Shown: one piece after another, positions 19,176 through 28,607 of the stretch
Position numbering within the stretch: the stretch's first letter is position 1
Layout of the letters: the number at the start of each line of letters is the position of its first letter
NCBI RefSeq assembly: GCF_001315105.1
Contig: NZ_BAZR01000001.1
Span: forward strand, 1-64,000
Source: Paenibacillus sp. JCM 10914
GTDB lineage: Bacteria; Bacillota; Bacilli; Paenibacillales; Paenibacillaceae
Reading direction: 5' to 3'
Length of the DNA: 64,000 nt
Position numbers and translations under genes: made by a program
Notes under the pieces: model-generated
The model's input: only the letters and a program-made list of their open reading frames with translations
Databases searched by the model: none
Told to the model about the DNA's origin: nothing

Positions 19176-20480
19176 TTATACATCTGGTGTTTTCTCTGTT
19201 GCAGGAGCTTCGTCGTTCTTCTCGTTCGACAAACCCGTGATTTCAAATACTTTGAACAACAGGGCCATTAGCACGCCGACGATGGTAGCCAGGGCCATAC
19301 CTTTGAGCTCAGTTTCACCAAGCTTGAGGGTGACGCCACTGATACCGGTTACGAGTACAATCGTAGCCAGGATCATGTTGCTGGCTTTGGAGAAATCGAC
19401 CTTCTGTTCCACGAAGATTCGAAGACCGGATGCTGCGATGACACCGAACAACAGCAGGGATACGCCACCCATAACCGGAGTAGGGATGTTCGCTACAACC
19501 GCTGAGAATGTGCCCGAGAAGGACAGGATGATGGCGATGACCGCCGCCCCTCCAATGACAAATACCGAGTATACTTTGGTGAGTGCCATAACGCCGATGT
19601 TCTCTCCATACGTGGTATTAGGCGTTGAACCGACAAAGCCGGACAGAATGGTGGATATTCCGTTACCTAGCAAAGAACGATGCAGACCAGGATCCTTAGA
19701 CAAGTCTTTGCCTACAATATTGCTGGTTACCAACAAGTGCCCGATATGTTCTACGATAACGACGATCGCAACTGGGATAATGGTTAGTACAGCGGCCATA
19801 TCAAATACCGGGAGTGTTGCATGAGGAGCTGACAAGAAATTTGCATCAGCAATCTTATCTGTTTCCACCATGCCGAGCATGAAAGAAAGACCATAACCCG
19901 CAACAATACCAATCAGGATATGAATAATTTTGGAGAAACCACGGAACAAGATAGATCCGAATACGGTGACTCCAAGAGTCACGAGCGATACGGTAATTAC
20001 TTTAGGGTCGATGGATTCACCTTCACCTGGCAAGAAACCGGCCATTCCGGCGGCGACAGGTACGAGCTCCAGACCGATCATGGCGATAATCGCACCCATT
20101 ACAGCCGGAGGGAAGACAAAGTCGATCCATCTTGTGCCAGCATATTTCACGATCAAGGCAACCAGACAGAAAATAATACCGGTTACGATAAACGCACCTA
20201 GCGCTTTACCATAGTTGGCGTCGGGGTCGTCAGCCAGTACAATCAGAACCGGAGCTATAAACGCAAAGCTTGAGCCGAGGTAAGCCGGGATCTTTCCTTT
20301 ACATAATAGGATGTAGAGCAAGGTACCGATACCGTTCATCAGTAGGATCATGCCGGGATCCACACCGAAGATGTTGGGTACAAGCACCGTACTTCCGAAC
20401 ATGGCGAATAAATGCTGGAGGCTCAGTAGGAACCCGGGGCCAAACGGAAGTTTCTCATCAACTTGAATTTCACGTTGCAA
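19176..20480 (-). CDS. uraA: Uracil permease (NCS2/UraA family)
   Basis: 434 residues and about 14 membrane segments. UraA-type carriers import uracil with protons. Family motifs visible: LFAMFGSTVLVPNIFG near the N-terminus, IVVIVEHIGHLLVTSNIVGKDL (the Glu is a substrate ligand in UraA) and GSTPNTTYGENIGVMALTKV with the second key Glu. TTG start with GAGGAG 9 nt upstream. The gene interrupts the apt-relA order on the reverse strand. The 300-nt region upstream shows no purine or uracil riboswitch or PyrR site that I can recognise. Xanthine or guanine transport is less likely given the motif match. Confidence 0.88.
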   Translation of the reverse strand: MQREIQVDEKLPFGPGFLLSLQHLFAMFGSTVLVPNIFGVDPGMILLMNGIGTLLYILLCKGKIPAYLGSSFAFIAPVLIVLADDPDANYGKALGAFIVTGIIFCLVALIVKYAGTRWIDFVFPPAVMGAIIAMIGLELVPVAAGMAGFLPGEGESIDPKVITVSLVTLGVTVFGSILFRGFSKIIHILIGIVAGYGLSFMLGMVETDKIADANFLSAPHATLPVFDMAAVLTIIPVAIVVIVEHIGHLLVTSNIVGKDLSKDPGLHRSLLGNGISTILSGFVGSTPNTTYGENIGVMALTKVYSVFVIGGAAVIAIILSFSGTFSAVVANIPTPVMGGVSLLLFGVIAASGLRIFVEQKVDFSKASNMILATIVLVTGISGVTLKLGETELKGMALATIVGVLMALLFKVFEITGLSNEKNDEAPATEKTPDV

Positions 20481-20713
20481 AGCATTTCACTCCTCATTAG
20501 GGCTTTAAATATAGGACCGTTCGCGTACGATCTTTAATAGATTAAATACTATTGTTCGTTTTTTCAACATTTATTTCTTCACTTCGACAAAAAAATCTTC
20601 AGAACGTGCGTTCAACTCGCTGTAGAAGCAAAATACTGCGATGACTGTTCAATTGCCCCGTATGTTGACGTAAACCGTCACAAGCGTCATAATGATAGGA
20701 AAACATTCACGAG

Positions 20714-20750
20714 GGAACCTGCATGGTTGGTTAAGGCGGGTTCCATTTTA
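20714..20750 (+). terminator. Hairpin in the relA leader
   Basis: GGAACCTGC pairs with GCGGGTTCC (one wobble) and is followed by ATTTTATTA, 30 nt before relA. It could be a terminator or an attenuator. The rest of the 20,481-20,713 gap, which separates divergent uraA and relA, shows only AT-rich promoter-like sequence. Confidence 0.55.
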
Positions 20751-20779
20751 TTATAGAAAGGGAAGAGAAGGACTCCAAC

Positions 20780-22955
20780 ATGGGCATAGAGCGATTACTC
20801 GAAAAGGCCAGCGCCTATACAAAAGAACCCGATCTTCTCCGCATTCAGGAAGCGTATCAATTTGCGGAGCAAGCCCACCACGGACAAGTGCGGAAATCGG
20901 GAGAACCTTATATTCTACACCCGCTTGCGGTTGCGGACATCGTCGTCAATATGCAGATGGACACGTTGTCTATTATTGCTGCGTTGCTGCATGATGTCGT
21001 TGAGGATACGACGGTATCGTTGGAGCAGATCCGTGAACAGTTCGGTGATACCTGCGCTATGCTGGTGGACGGCTTGACGAAGCTCGAACGTATCCAGTTC
21101 CGTTCCAAGGAAGAGCAGCAGAATGAGAATTATCGTAAAATGTTTATTGCGATGGCGCGTGATATTCGTGTGATCGTCATTAAGCTTGCCGATCGGCTTC
21201 ATAATATGCGGACCCTGAAGTACCAGTCGGAGGAAAGTCAGCGCCGAATTTCTTACGAGACGCTTGAAATCTTCTGTCCGATTGCACATCGACTCGGTAT
21301 ATCCGCGATTAAATGGGAGATGGAGGATATCGCCCTCCGTTATTTGAATCCTCAGCAATATTATCGTATTGCGAACCTGATGCACAAGAAGCGGGCGGAA
21401 CGGGAGCAATATATTGATAACGTTATCGTCTGCATCAATGAGAAGCTCGGCGAGATGGGCATTCAGGCGGATCTGTCTGGCCGACCGAAGCATATTTACA
21501 GCGTGTTCAAGAAAATGACGATGAAGAACAAGCAGTTCAACGAGATTTATGATTTGCTTGCGATTCGAATTATTGTGGACAACATCAAAGATTGTTATGC
21601 CACACTAGGTATTATTCATACGCTTTGGAAGCCGATGCCCGGACGATTCAAAGATTATATTGCTATGCCCAAAACGAATATGTACCAGTCCTTGCATACG
21701 ACGGTGGTGGGACCGAACGGGGAACCGACAGAGGTACAGATTAGGACATGGGAGATGCATCGCACGGCCGAATTTGGTATTGCTGCACATTGCTTATAAA
21801 GAAGGATCCGGAGGTAATGGTGGCAGTTTCGACAATAAAATGACCTTTTTCCGGGAAATATTGGAGCTGCAGCATGAGACGAAGGATGCTTCGGAATTTG
21901 TTGAGTCACTCAAAATGGACTTTTTCTCAGATCTTGTATTTGTATTCACCCCAAAGGGAGAGGTTATAGAACTGCCTTCCGGCTCGGTGCCTCTTGATTT
22001 TGCTTATCGGATTCATACGGAAGTCGGCAACCGAACGATTGGTGCGAAGGTTAACGGACGGATCGTTCCGCTGGACCATCAGCTTCGGACGGGAGACATC
22101 GTTGAGATTCTGACCTCCAAGCATTCTTACGGTCCGAGTCAGGACTGGATCAAGATCGCTCAGTCCTCGCATGCTCGCAGCAAGATCAAGCAATGGTTCA
22201 AGAAAGAGAAGCGGGAAGAGAATGTAGAGAAAGGTCGCGAGATGCTGGAGCGCGAGATTAAGCGGCTTGGTCTCGAAGTTTCGGAATGGACGACCGATGA
22301 TAAGCTAATGGAGGCGGCCAAGAAATTCGCCTTTAATGATATTGAGGATATGCTGTCGGCGGTCGGTTTTGGCGGGATCACAGCCGCTCAAATCTGCACT
22401 AAGGTAACCGAGAAGCTGCGCAAGGAACAAGAGGAAGCCAATCAGTTGGAATTAACCTCCGAGATGAAGGAGATCAAGCCGGCCGAGAAGCGTAGCCGTC
22501 CGACCAATGGCGTTCGAGTTCGAGGGATTGATAATCTGCTGGTTCGTTTTGCGCGGTGCTGTAACCCCGTACCAGGCGATGATATCGTTGGCTATGTCAC
22601 GCGCGGACGCGGCGTATCGGTCCACCGTTCGGATTGTCCGAATCTTCCAGCGACAGGCGAAGGTGAAGATGCCGCTCGTGTGATCGAGGTAGAGTGGGAG
22701 TCGGCCATCGAAGCGAATTACAGCGTGGATATCGAAGTGACCGGCCACGATCGCAACGGACTGTTGAACGAAGTGCTTCAGGCCGTCTCGGAGAGCAAGA
22801 CCAATATCTCCGCTGTGACGGGTCGATCGGATAAGAACAAGATGGCGATGATTCATATGACGATTTTGATTCGAAATACAGACCATCTTCAGTCCGTTGT
22901 GGAGCGAATCAAGCGGGTAAAGGATGTATACACCGTTCATCGAATTATGCAGTGA
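20780..22955 (+). pseudogene. relA: Bifunctional (p)ppGpp synthetase/hydrolase RelA, frame broken by a two-base loss
   Basis: RelA makes and degrades the alarmone (p)ppGpp. The first frame (20780-21799) has the HD hydrolase domain (HD at 71-72 in LLHDVVEDT) and the synthetase domain (YDLLAIRIIVD, MPGRFKDYIAMPK, MYQSLHTTVVGPNG, EVQIRTWEMH). It stops after FGIAAHCL. The second frame resumes at AYKEG and carries TGS (VFVFTPKGEVIELPSGS), the zinc-finger-like region with RCCNPVPGDDIVGYVTRGRG and the ACT domain to 22955. Restoring GG at 21792 gives AAHWAYKEG, the expected sequence. A two-base loss or one-base gain would fit; total about 726 residues. An essential-type regulator, so a sequence error is the likely cause. 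Confidence 0.9.
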
Positions 22956-22970
22956 AGGGGAACAAGGTAC

Positions 22971-23408
22971 GTGAGAGTAGTGATACAGCGATGCAAACGC
23001 GCCCAGGTAACGGTTGATAACGAAGTGGTCGGCTCAGTCGGCATCGGGTTGATGGTACTTGTTGGCGTAACGCACGAAGATGAAGAGAAGGATGCTAAAT
23101 ACCTGGCGGACAAAGTGGCTGGACTGCGCATATTTGAAGACGATGAAGGCAAAATGAACCACAGTGTCCAAGATGTAGGCGGGGCAATTTTGTCGGTATC
23201 GCAGTTCACGCTGTACGGCGACGTTCGCAAGGGCAAACGCCCCAACTTCATGGCCGCAGCGAAGCCTGACATGGCAAAAACCTTGTATGAGGCTTTCAAC
23301 CGTGAATTGGCAGCTAAAGGGTTGCAAGTGGAGACAGGGATATTCGGCGCGATGATGGATGTTGAGCTGGTCAACTGGGGACCGGTTACTTTATCGATTG
23401 ACAGCTGA
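22971..23408 (+). CDS. dtd: D-aminoacyl-tRNA deacylase
   Basis: 145 residues, full length. Dtd removes D-amino acids, and mischarged glycine, from tRNA. The two active-site motifs are present: SQFTLYGD at 77-84 and NWGPVT near 135. GTG start 15 nt after relA, so the two are co-transcribed as in B. subtilis. The N-terminus [16 protein letters not shown] is typical. Confidence 0.96.
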   Translation: MRVVIQRCKRAQVTVDNEVVGSVGIGLMVLVGVTHEDEEKDAKYLADKVAGLRIFEDDEGKMNHSVQDVGGAILSVSQFTLYGDVRKGKRPNFMAAAKPDMAKTLYEAFNRELAAKGLQVETGIFGAMMDVELVNWGPVTLSIDS

Positions 23409-23845
23409 GCGAAGGAAGATGATGCATCGTTTGGTGCGAAGGAGGGCATCCTTTGTGGATAATGGCTTGTTCATGATTCCACGTGTAAAGGATTGATGCT
23501 GAGTGCGGCATTCCCCCAAATCTTCGCTGTGCAGTCGTATGCCGGCCATCATCGGATCGGCCGATATGAGAGAGCTGGCCCATACGGATAAGTTAACGGC
23601 CATATCTACAGATCCATTTCAAAAGACAGTGGAAAAAGGACGTCCACGTGCGTTGCTTGCAAGATCGTAAACGAAATATAAGCACCTTATTCCGTAGCCT
23701 GGGAGCGATTGCTCTACAGGCTTTTTTGTTGTAATGATACCGAGGATGGCATTTTTTTCACCAAGACATCACATCAACAACTGTTATAAAAAAAGCTAAT
23801 ACAGGGTAATAACAAATCGAAGACAAGTGAAGGGAGATATGCCAA
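23409..23845 (+). other. 437-nt gap with a possible decayed reading frame
   Basis: No recognised gene. In one plus-strand frame a 25-codon piece (ATG at 23419) ends at 23496. The same frame reopens at GTG 23503 and runs 55 codons to a TAA at 23670, with the segment MPAIIGSADMRELAHTDKL. No good ribosome-binding site precedes either part. A terminator at 23695-23729 follows directly, which suggests the stretch is or was a transcribed gene. In B. subtilis a cell-wall amidase gene follows dtd, but I see no amidase motif here. Confidence 0.4.
23695..23729 (+). terminator. Terminator of the relA-dtd transcript
   Basis: AGCCTGGGAGC pairs with GCTCTACAGGCT around a GATT loop, followed by six T. Confidence 0.85.
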
Positions 23846-24352
23846 ATGAAAAAAGTAGCATTTCTACTAGCCGATCAATTCGAAGATTCCGAAATGAAAT
23901 CCCCTTACGACGCTGTCAAGGAAGCGGGACATCAAGCTGATATAATCGGCCTCAATCAAGGCCAAGAAGTTAAAGGGAAACAAGGCAAAGCCTCATACAC
24001 CATTGATAAGGCGATTGCTGACGTGAATATGAATGATTATGATGCGGTGGTTATTCCAGGCGGATCTTCTCCAGAGAATCTGCGTCTGGATTCCCATATA
24101 TTGCAGTTCGTTACTGCAGCAGACCGGGCGGGCAAGCCGATTGCTTCTATCTGTCACGGACCACAAATTCTGGCAAGCGCAGAGTTGTTAAAGGGACGGA
24201 CCATTACATCCTACCCACCGTTACAAGATGATATGGAGAACGCGGGCGCCAATTTCAAGGACGAAGAAGTTGTGGTGGATCGGAACTTTATTACGTCCCG
24301 CACGCCAAAAGACGAACCGGCTTTTGTTCGGGAACTTCTTAAGTCATTGTAA
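23846..24352 (+). CDS. DJ-1/PfpI family protein
   Basis: 168 residues, type 1 glutamine-amidotransferase-like fold. It has the nucleophile elbow SICHGPQIL with C103 and H104, the conserved Glu at 13, and PGGSSPENLR near 71-80. Closest in kind to PfpI/YfkM/YhbO proteins, which are annotated as proteases or glyoxalase/deglycases and are often stress proteins; the exact reaction is not settled. Ribosome-binding site GAAGGGAGATA. A GGGTAA at 23804 with GTTATA 15 nt upstream resembles a sigma-B type promoter, though weakly. Confidence 0.85.
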   Translation: MKKVAFLLADQFEDSEMKSPYDAVKEAGHQADIIGLNQGQEVKGKQGKASYTIDKAIADVNMNDYDAVVIPGGSSPENLRLDSHILQFVTAADRAGKPIASICHGPQILASAELLKGRTITSYPPLQDDMENAGANFKDEEVVVDRNFITSRTPKDEPAFVRELLKSL

Positions 24353-24405
24353 GACATCAAGGAATAACGGAAAACAGATCATAATCATATAAGGAGGAAT
24401 GGGAT

Positions 24406-24870
24406 ATGTCTAAGCAAATTCAAGCTTATTTCAGGACGGAAGATGATGCTGAAGGTGCAAGAACGACGCTGTTAACCTACAATACGGAACATCTTGAAGT
24501 AGGGAGGCTGGAGAACCGTATCCGCAGTGGCGGTAATATTCTGGTTCCCATCGTTCCATGGACCAATTCGGGTACAGCTGGCTCCACCGCAGGGGCAACT
24601 ACGATTGGCGCTCCAGGCGGGGTTGTAGGCGCACCAGGACTCATTGTGGGTGCAACCAACAGGGAACGTGATATCGCCGAGGATCGAGCGGTAGACGGGG
24701 ATGACGCCCAAGACGCTGAGACGACCACAGGATGGCGCGAAGCGGATGTTACAGATAGTGATTATGGTGATCTAAGTTATGCGTTATCGGTAAAAGTCAG
24801 AGATGAAGACTATGAGAATATCGTGCATGAGCTTAGAGCGAATAACGCCTACGTCGAGCGTTTTGAATAA
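24406..24870 (+). CDS. Uncharacterised protein with a Gly/Ala-rich centre
   Basis: 154 residues; I do not recognise the family with certainty. The first 45 residues look like an alpha/beta domain (QAYFRTEDDAEGARTTLLTY). A hydrophobic Gly/Ala/Pro-rich stretch at about 55-85 (GAPGGVVGAPGLIVGAT) resembles a glycine-zipper membrane segment. An acidic region follows (DGDDAQDAET), then a second alpha/beta segment (LSYALSVKVRDEDYENIVHELR). The layout, two like-folded halves around a glycine-zipper, recalls general stress proteins of the YflT/YsnF type. AAGGAGGAA precedes ATG. It follows the DJ-1 gene by 53 nt and may be co-transcribed. Confidence 0.6.
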   Translation: MSKQIQAYFRTEDDAEGARTTLLTYNTEHLEVGRLENRIRSGGNILVPIVPWTNSGTAGSTAGATTIGAPGGVVGAPGLIVGATNRERDIAEDRAVDGDDAQDAETTTGWREADVTDSDYGDLSYALSVKVRDEDYENIVHELRANNAYVERFE

Positions 24871-25014
24871 ACGCTGCATTGGAACGGATAAAGAAGTGGT
24901 AGGGGTTACCTTGCCGTAAAGCGCTTTCTCGCTTGTAACACAAATGTAATGTTTGTTCAATATTCCTTTAATATTGTCTGTTTATAATAACAGCATGACC
25001 CCCTTTTTTATATA

Positions 25015-25029
25015 ATATAATGTTTTGGA
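25015..25029 (+). repeat. 15-bp direct repeat, copy 1
   Basis: ATATAATGTTTTGGA, identical to 25131-25145. This copy overlaps the foot of the terminator stem at 25028. The repeats flank the terminator and the hisS promoter. Confidence 0.6.
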
Positions 25030-25064
25030 CCTGCAGCAGTCGGCTGCAGGTCTCTTTCTTTTTC
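25028..25064 (+). terminator. Terminator upstream of the hisS leader
   Basis: A perfect 10-bp stem GACCTGCAGC/GCTGCAGGTC with an AGTCG-type loop and a T-rich tail. It lies 158 nt after the preceding gene, in an AT-rich stretch (24,871-25,027) with no reading frame, so it may end that mRNA or a short RNA. Confidence 0.82.
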
Positions 25065-25095
25065 TGAGCATTTTCGTGTTTTTATGAGATGTTGC

Positions 25096-25124
25096 TTGAC
25101 TTTAGCGCGGCGGTTCATTAGAAT
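25096..25124 (+). promoter_or_regulatory. Sigma-A promoter of the hisS-aspS operon
   Basis: TTGACT at 25096-25101, a 17-bp spacer and TAGAAT at 25119-25124, close to consensus. Transcription would start near 25131, at the head of the T-box leader. Confidence 0.75.
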
Positions 25125-25130
25125 CTAAAA

Positions 25131-25145
25131 ATATAATGTTTTGGA
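25131..25145 (+). repeat. 15-bp direct repeat, copy 2
   Basis: ATATAATGTTTTGGA, identical to 25015-25029. It falls at the predicted start of the hisS leader transcript. Confidence 0.6.
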
Positions 25146-25149
25146 TAAA

Positions 25150-25475
25150 CTATAGTTATGCATACAAGATTTTATGACGGGAACAAGTAATCCATCCCCA
25201 CAAGAACAGAGAAGAATCCCTTGGCTGTAAGGATTCGCTTGATGAGTGGACGAATGACCTCCCCGAGAACAGACGGCGAAGCAAGCACTGGGCATACCAG
25301 TGGGATAGACAGTAGCCGAACTGCGCGGCCGGGCGTTAAACGGATGAAGCGAAGGAATGACCCACTATATTTCATGTGTGTCAGCTTTCGGAATGTGGGT
25401 GGTACCACGGGTGATGAATGTACATGATATCTCTCGTCCCAGTTGTCGATGACAACGGGACGGGGGATTTTTTAG
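25150..25475 (+). promoter_or_regulatory. T-box leader of hisS-aspS (candidate Asp specifier GAC)
   Basis: A T-box riboswitch senses uncharged tRNA and switches between an antiterminator and a terminator. Visible parts: AAGTA on the 5' side of Stem I, the distal loop with AGAGA and GGCTGTAAGG, the 3' segment GAATGAC, and the T-box GGGTGGTACCACGG at 25397-25410. The terminator pairs CGTCCCAGTTGTC with GACAACGGGACG and ends in six T at about 25473. By alignment with the alaS leader (GAA, one base, then the codon), the specifier is GAC at 25256-25258, an Asp codon. The UGGN base is T at 25403, which could wobble with the G discriminator of tRNA-Asp. Confidence 0.9.
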
Positions 25476-25496
25476 TTTAACTCGGAGGGATTATGG

Positions 25497-26750
25497 ATGG
25501 CAAACGAGAGATTTGAGAAGCCAACCGGCACACAGGACATTTTGCCTGGGGCCGTGGAGAAGTGGCAATGGATCGAAGAGAAGGCTCGGGATTTGTGCCG
25601 CAGATACAATTATCGGGAAATTCGCACTCCGATCTTCGAACAGACGGAATTATTTAAACGCGGGGTCGGAGAGACGACCGACATCGTGGAGAAAGAGATG
25701 TACACCTTCAAGGATAAGGGCGATCGCAGCATGACTCTTCGTCCGGAAGGAACCGCTGGTGTGGTTCGGGCTTATGTGCAGAACAAATTGTACGGAGAGC
25801 CGGATGTCACCAAACTATATTACCTTGGACCTATGTTTCGTTACGAGCGTCCGCAAGCTGGACGTTATCGCCAGTTCCATCAGTTCGGGGTAGAGGTGTT
25901 CGGAACAGCTGAGCCGGCCGTGGATGCTGAAGTAATCGCGCTAGGATATACCTTTTATAAGGAACTAGGTCTAAACGGTGTGAAAGCCGAGATCAATTCC
26001 GTAGGAACATCTGAGGTGCGGGCGGCCTATAGAGAAGCGCTGCTTGCCTTTCTTGAGCCAATGAAGGAAGATCTTTGTTCTGACTGCCAATCTCGAATGG
26101 AGCGAAATCCACTCCGCGTATTGGATTGCAAGAAGGATCAGGGTAAGTTTGATGGTGCCCCATCGATTCTGGATAGTCTGGATGAGGAGTGCAGCACGCA
26201 TTTCGCTAAGGTGAGAGGGTATCTGGATGCCATGGGAATCGAGTACGAGATCAATCCGAGACTTGTTCGAGGCCTGGATTACTATACGCATACGGCTTTT
26301 GAATTCAAGGCGCAAGGAATTGGTGCCATCGATACAGTAGGCGGCGGTGGTCGGTTTAACGGCCTGGTCGGCCAGATTGGCGGACCGGATCAGCCGGGCA
26401 TCGGTTTCGGGATTGGGCTTGAGCGCATCCAGTTGATCTTGGAGCATCAAGGTGTCGACCTATCGGCCGTTAAACCACTTGATGTGTATCTGGTTGCACT
26501 CGGTGAAGCAGCGGAACAGGAAGTTGCCAAGATCATATACGATCTCAGAGGCAAAGGGGTATCGGCTGAGCGAGATTATCTAGGACGCAAGATGAAAGCC
26601 CAGATGAAATCGGCGGATCGTATGCAAGCTCGGTATACCGCGATCTTGGGTGATGATGAACTTGAGCGTGGAGAAATCGCACTGAAATCGATGGAAACCG
26701 GCAAGCAACGAACGGTACGGCTCGACCGTCTGCATGAGGAACTTGTTTAA
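25497..26750 (+). CDS. hisS: Histidine--tRNA ligase
   Basis: 417 residues, class II synthetase. Motif 1 lies in the first 90 residues. Motif 2 is RYERPQAGRYRQFHQFGVEV, the His-specific loop is LVRGLDYYTHTAFEF, and motif 3 is GFGIGLERI. The anticodon-binding domain starts near 325. TTG/ATG choice: ATG 25497 follows CGGAGGGA by 6 nt; an ATG at 25493 is out of frame. First gene of the T-box regulated hisS-aspS operon. Confidence 0.98.
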   Translation: MANERFEKPTGTQDILPGAVEKWQWIEEKARDLCRRYNYREIRTPIFEQTELFKRGVGETTDIVEKEMYTFKDKGDRSMTLRPEGTAGVVRAYVQNKLYGEPDVTKLYYLGPMFRYERPQAGRYRQFHQFGVEVFGTAEPAVDAEVIALGYTFYKELGLNGVKAEINSVGTSEVRAAYREALLAFLEPMKEDLCSDCQSRMERNPLRVLDCKKDQGKFDGAPSILDSLDEECSTHFAKVRGYLDAMGIEYEINPRLVRGLDYYTHTAFEFKAQGIGAIDTVGGGGRFNGLVGQIGGPDQPGIGFGIGLERIQLILEHQGVDLSAVKPLDVYLVALGEAAEQEVAKIIYDLRGKGVSAERDYLGRKMKAQMKSADRMQARYTAILGDDELERGEIALKSMETGKQRTVRLDRLHEELV

Positions 26751-26796
26751 ATGTCGCGTACAGCGATTTAAATATACTTAAGGGGAATGATAATCG

Positions 26797-28571
26797 ATGA
26801 AAAGGACACACCATTGCGGTCATCTGACCACAGCACACATTGGAGAGACCGTTACACTTAACGGCTGGGTACAGACCCGCCGGGATCTTGGAGGGGTGCT
26901 GTTTATCGATCTTCGCGATCGCAGCGGCATCATGCAAATCGTATTCAATCCGGATTTCTCCGGCGAGGCCTTGGCCTTAGCCGATAAAGTGCGTAGCGAA
27001 TACGTAGTGGCGGTAACGGGGAAAGTCGTGAAGCGCGACCCGGAAACGTTCAACCCGAACTTGCCGACAGGCGAAATCGAAGTTCAGGTTACGAGCATCG
27101 AAGTATTGAACGCAGCCAAAACGCCTCCGTTCTTCATCGAGGACGGCGTGGAAGTCGATGAACAGCTTCGCCTAAAACACCGTTACTTGGACCTGCGTCG
27201 TCCAGAAATGCAAAAAACGTTGATGCTTCGTTCCAAAGCGTCCAAAATCTTCCGCGACTTCCTGGACGATGAGGCTTTGTCGATGTAGAAACGCCAATTC
27301 TGACGAAGAGCACGCCGGAAGGTGCGCGCGACTATCTCGTGCCAAGCCGTGTGCATGCCGGTGAATTCTTCGCGTTACCGCAATCTCCGCAGATCTATAA
27401 GCAGCTGCTAATGGTTAGTGGTCTTGAGCGTTATTATCAGATCGCTCGCTGCTTCCGCGATGAGGACTTGCGTGCTGACCGTCAGCCGGAGTTCACACAG
27501 GTCGACATAGAGACGTCCTTCATGGAACGCGACGACTTGCTCGACATGATGGAGCAGTTGATGGTTCGATTGTTCAAAGAAACGATCGGTGTGGAGCTTG
27601 CAACGCCGTTCCAACGCATCAGTCATGCCGAGGCCATGAACAAATACGGCTCGGACAAGCCGGATCTGCGCTTCGGTCTTGAACTGATCGAGATGAACGA
27701 TATCGTAGCCGGCAGTGGCGTCAAAGTCTTCTCTTCCGTGATCGAGAAGGGTGGAGAAGTCAAAGTCTTGAATGCCAAGGGATGCGGAACGTGGACGCGG
27801 AAAGAGATTGACGATCTGGGACCATACGCTGCGCGTTATGGTGCGAAAGGCTTGGCTTGGATTCAAGTGAAGGAAGGCGAATTCAAAGGGCCGATCGTCA
27901 AATTCTTCAGCGAGCAGGAGATTGAAGCGGTACGAGAACGTACAGGCGCCGAAGATGGTGACTTGCTGCTGTTCTCCGCCGACACCAAGAAAGTCGTTGC
28001 TGATGTGCTGGGTGCGCTGCGTCTGAAGATTGGGCGCGAGCTTGGCTTGATCAACGACAACGAATATAAATTTGCCTGGGTACTCGACTTCCCGCTGTTC
28101 AGTTACGACGAAGAAGCGAAGCGCTATGTAGCCGAGCATCATCCGTTCACCCGTCCGAAGCATGAGGACCTGGAACTGATGGAAGTCGATCCATTGGCTG
28201 CAAGAGCCGAGGCGTATGATCTGGTTCTGAACGGCTATGAAGTCGGTGGCGGCTCCATGCGGATCTACCAGCGCGAAATTCAAGAGAAAATGTTCAAAGC
28301 TTTGGGCTTGTCGCCAGAGGAAGCTCATGAGAAATTCGGGTTCCTGCTGGACGCGTTTGAATACGGAACGCCTCCGCATGGCGGGATTGCCTTTGGCTTC
28401 GACCGTCTGGTGATGCTGCTCGCAGGCCGTACAAACCTGCGCGAAACGATTGCATTCCCAAAAACGGCAAGTGCGACCGATCTGCTCATGGACGCACCAT
28501 CGGAAGTCGATGGCGGTCAGCTCCAGCAGTTGCATATCAAGCTTGCTAAAAAACCGGGCGAAGATAAATAA
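26797..28571 (+). pseudogene. aspS: Aspartate--tRNA ligase, frame broken by one missing base
   Basis: AspRS charges tRNA-Asp and is essential. The first frame (26797-27288) holds the OB-fold anticodon domain (TVTLNGWVQTRRDLGGVLFIDLRD seen in part) through FRDFLDDE. The second frame, from about 27275 to 28571, holds the class II core: [51 protein letters not shown] in part, and motif 3 [11 protein letters not shown]. Adding one G at 27273-27274 gives [20 protein letters not shown], the expected join, and a protein of about 591 residues. The bacterial-type insertion domain is present. I believe the real gene is intact. Confidence 0.92.
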
Positions 28572-28607
28572 TTCACCGGCGTGCGCTAAAGGAGGTTTGC
28601 CAACGAT

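Noticed and set aside
19165..19824. A 219-codon plus-strand frame opposite the uracil permease
   Set aside because: Shadow of a membrane-protein gene, with Thr/Ser/Pro-rich translation and no ribosome-binding site.
20481..20713. Purine or uracil riboswitch before the permease
   Set aside because: No conserved purine-riboswitch loops or PyrR-binding sequence could be found on either strand.
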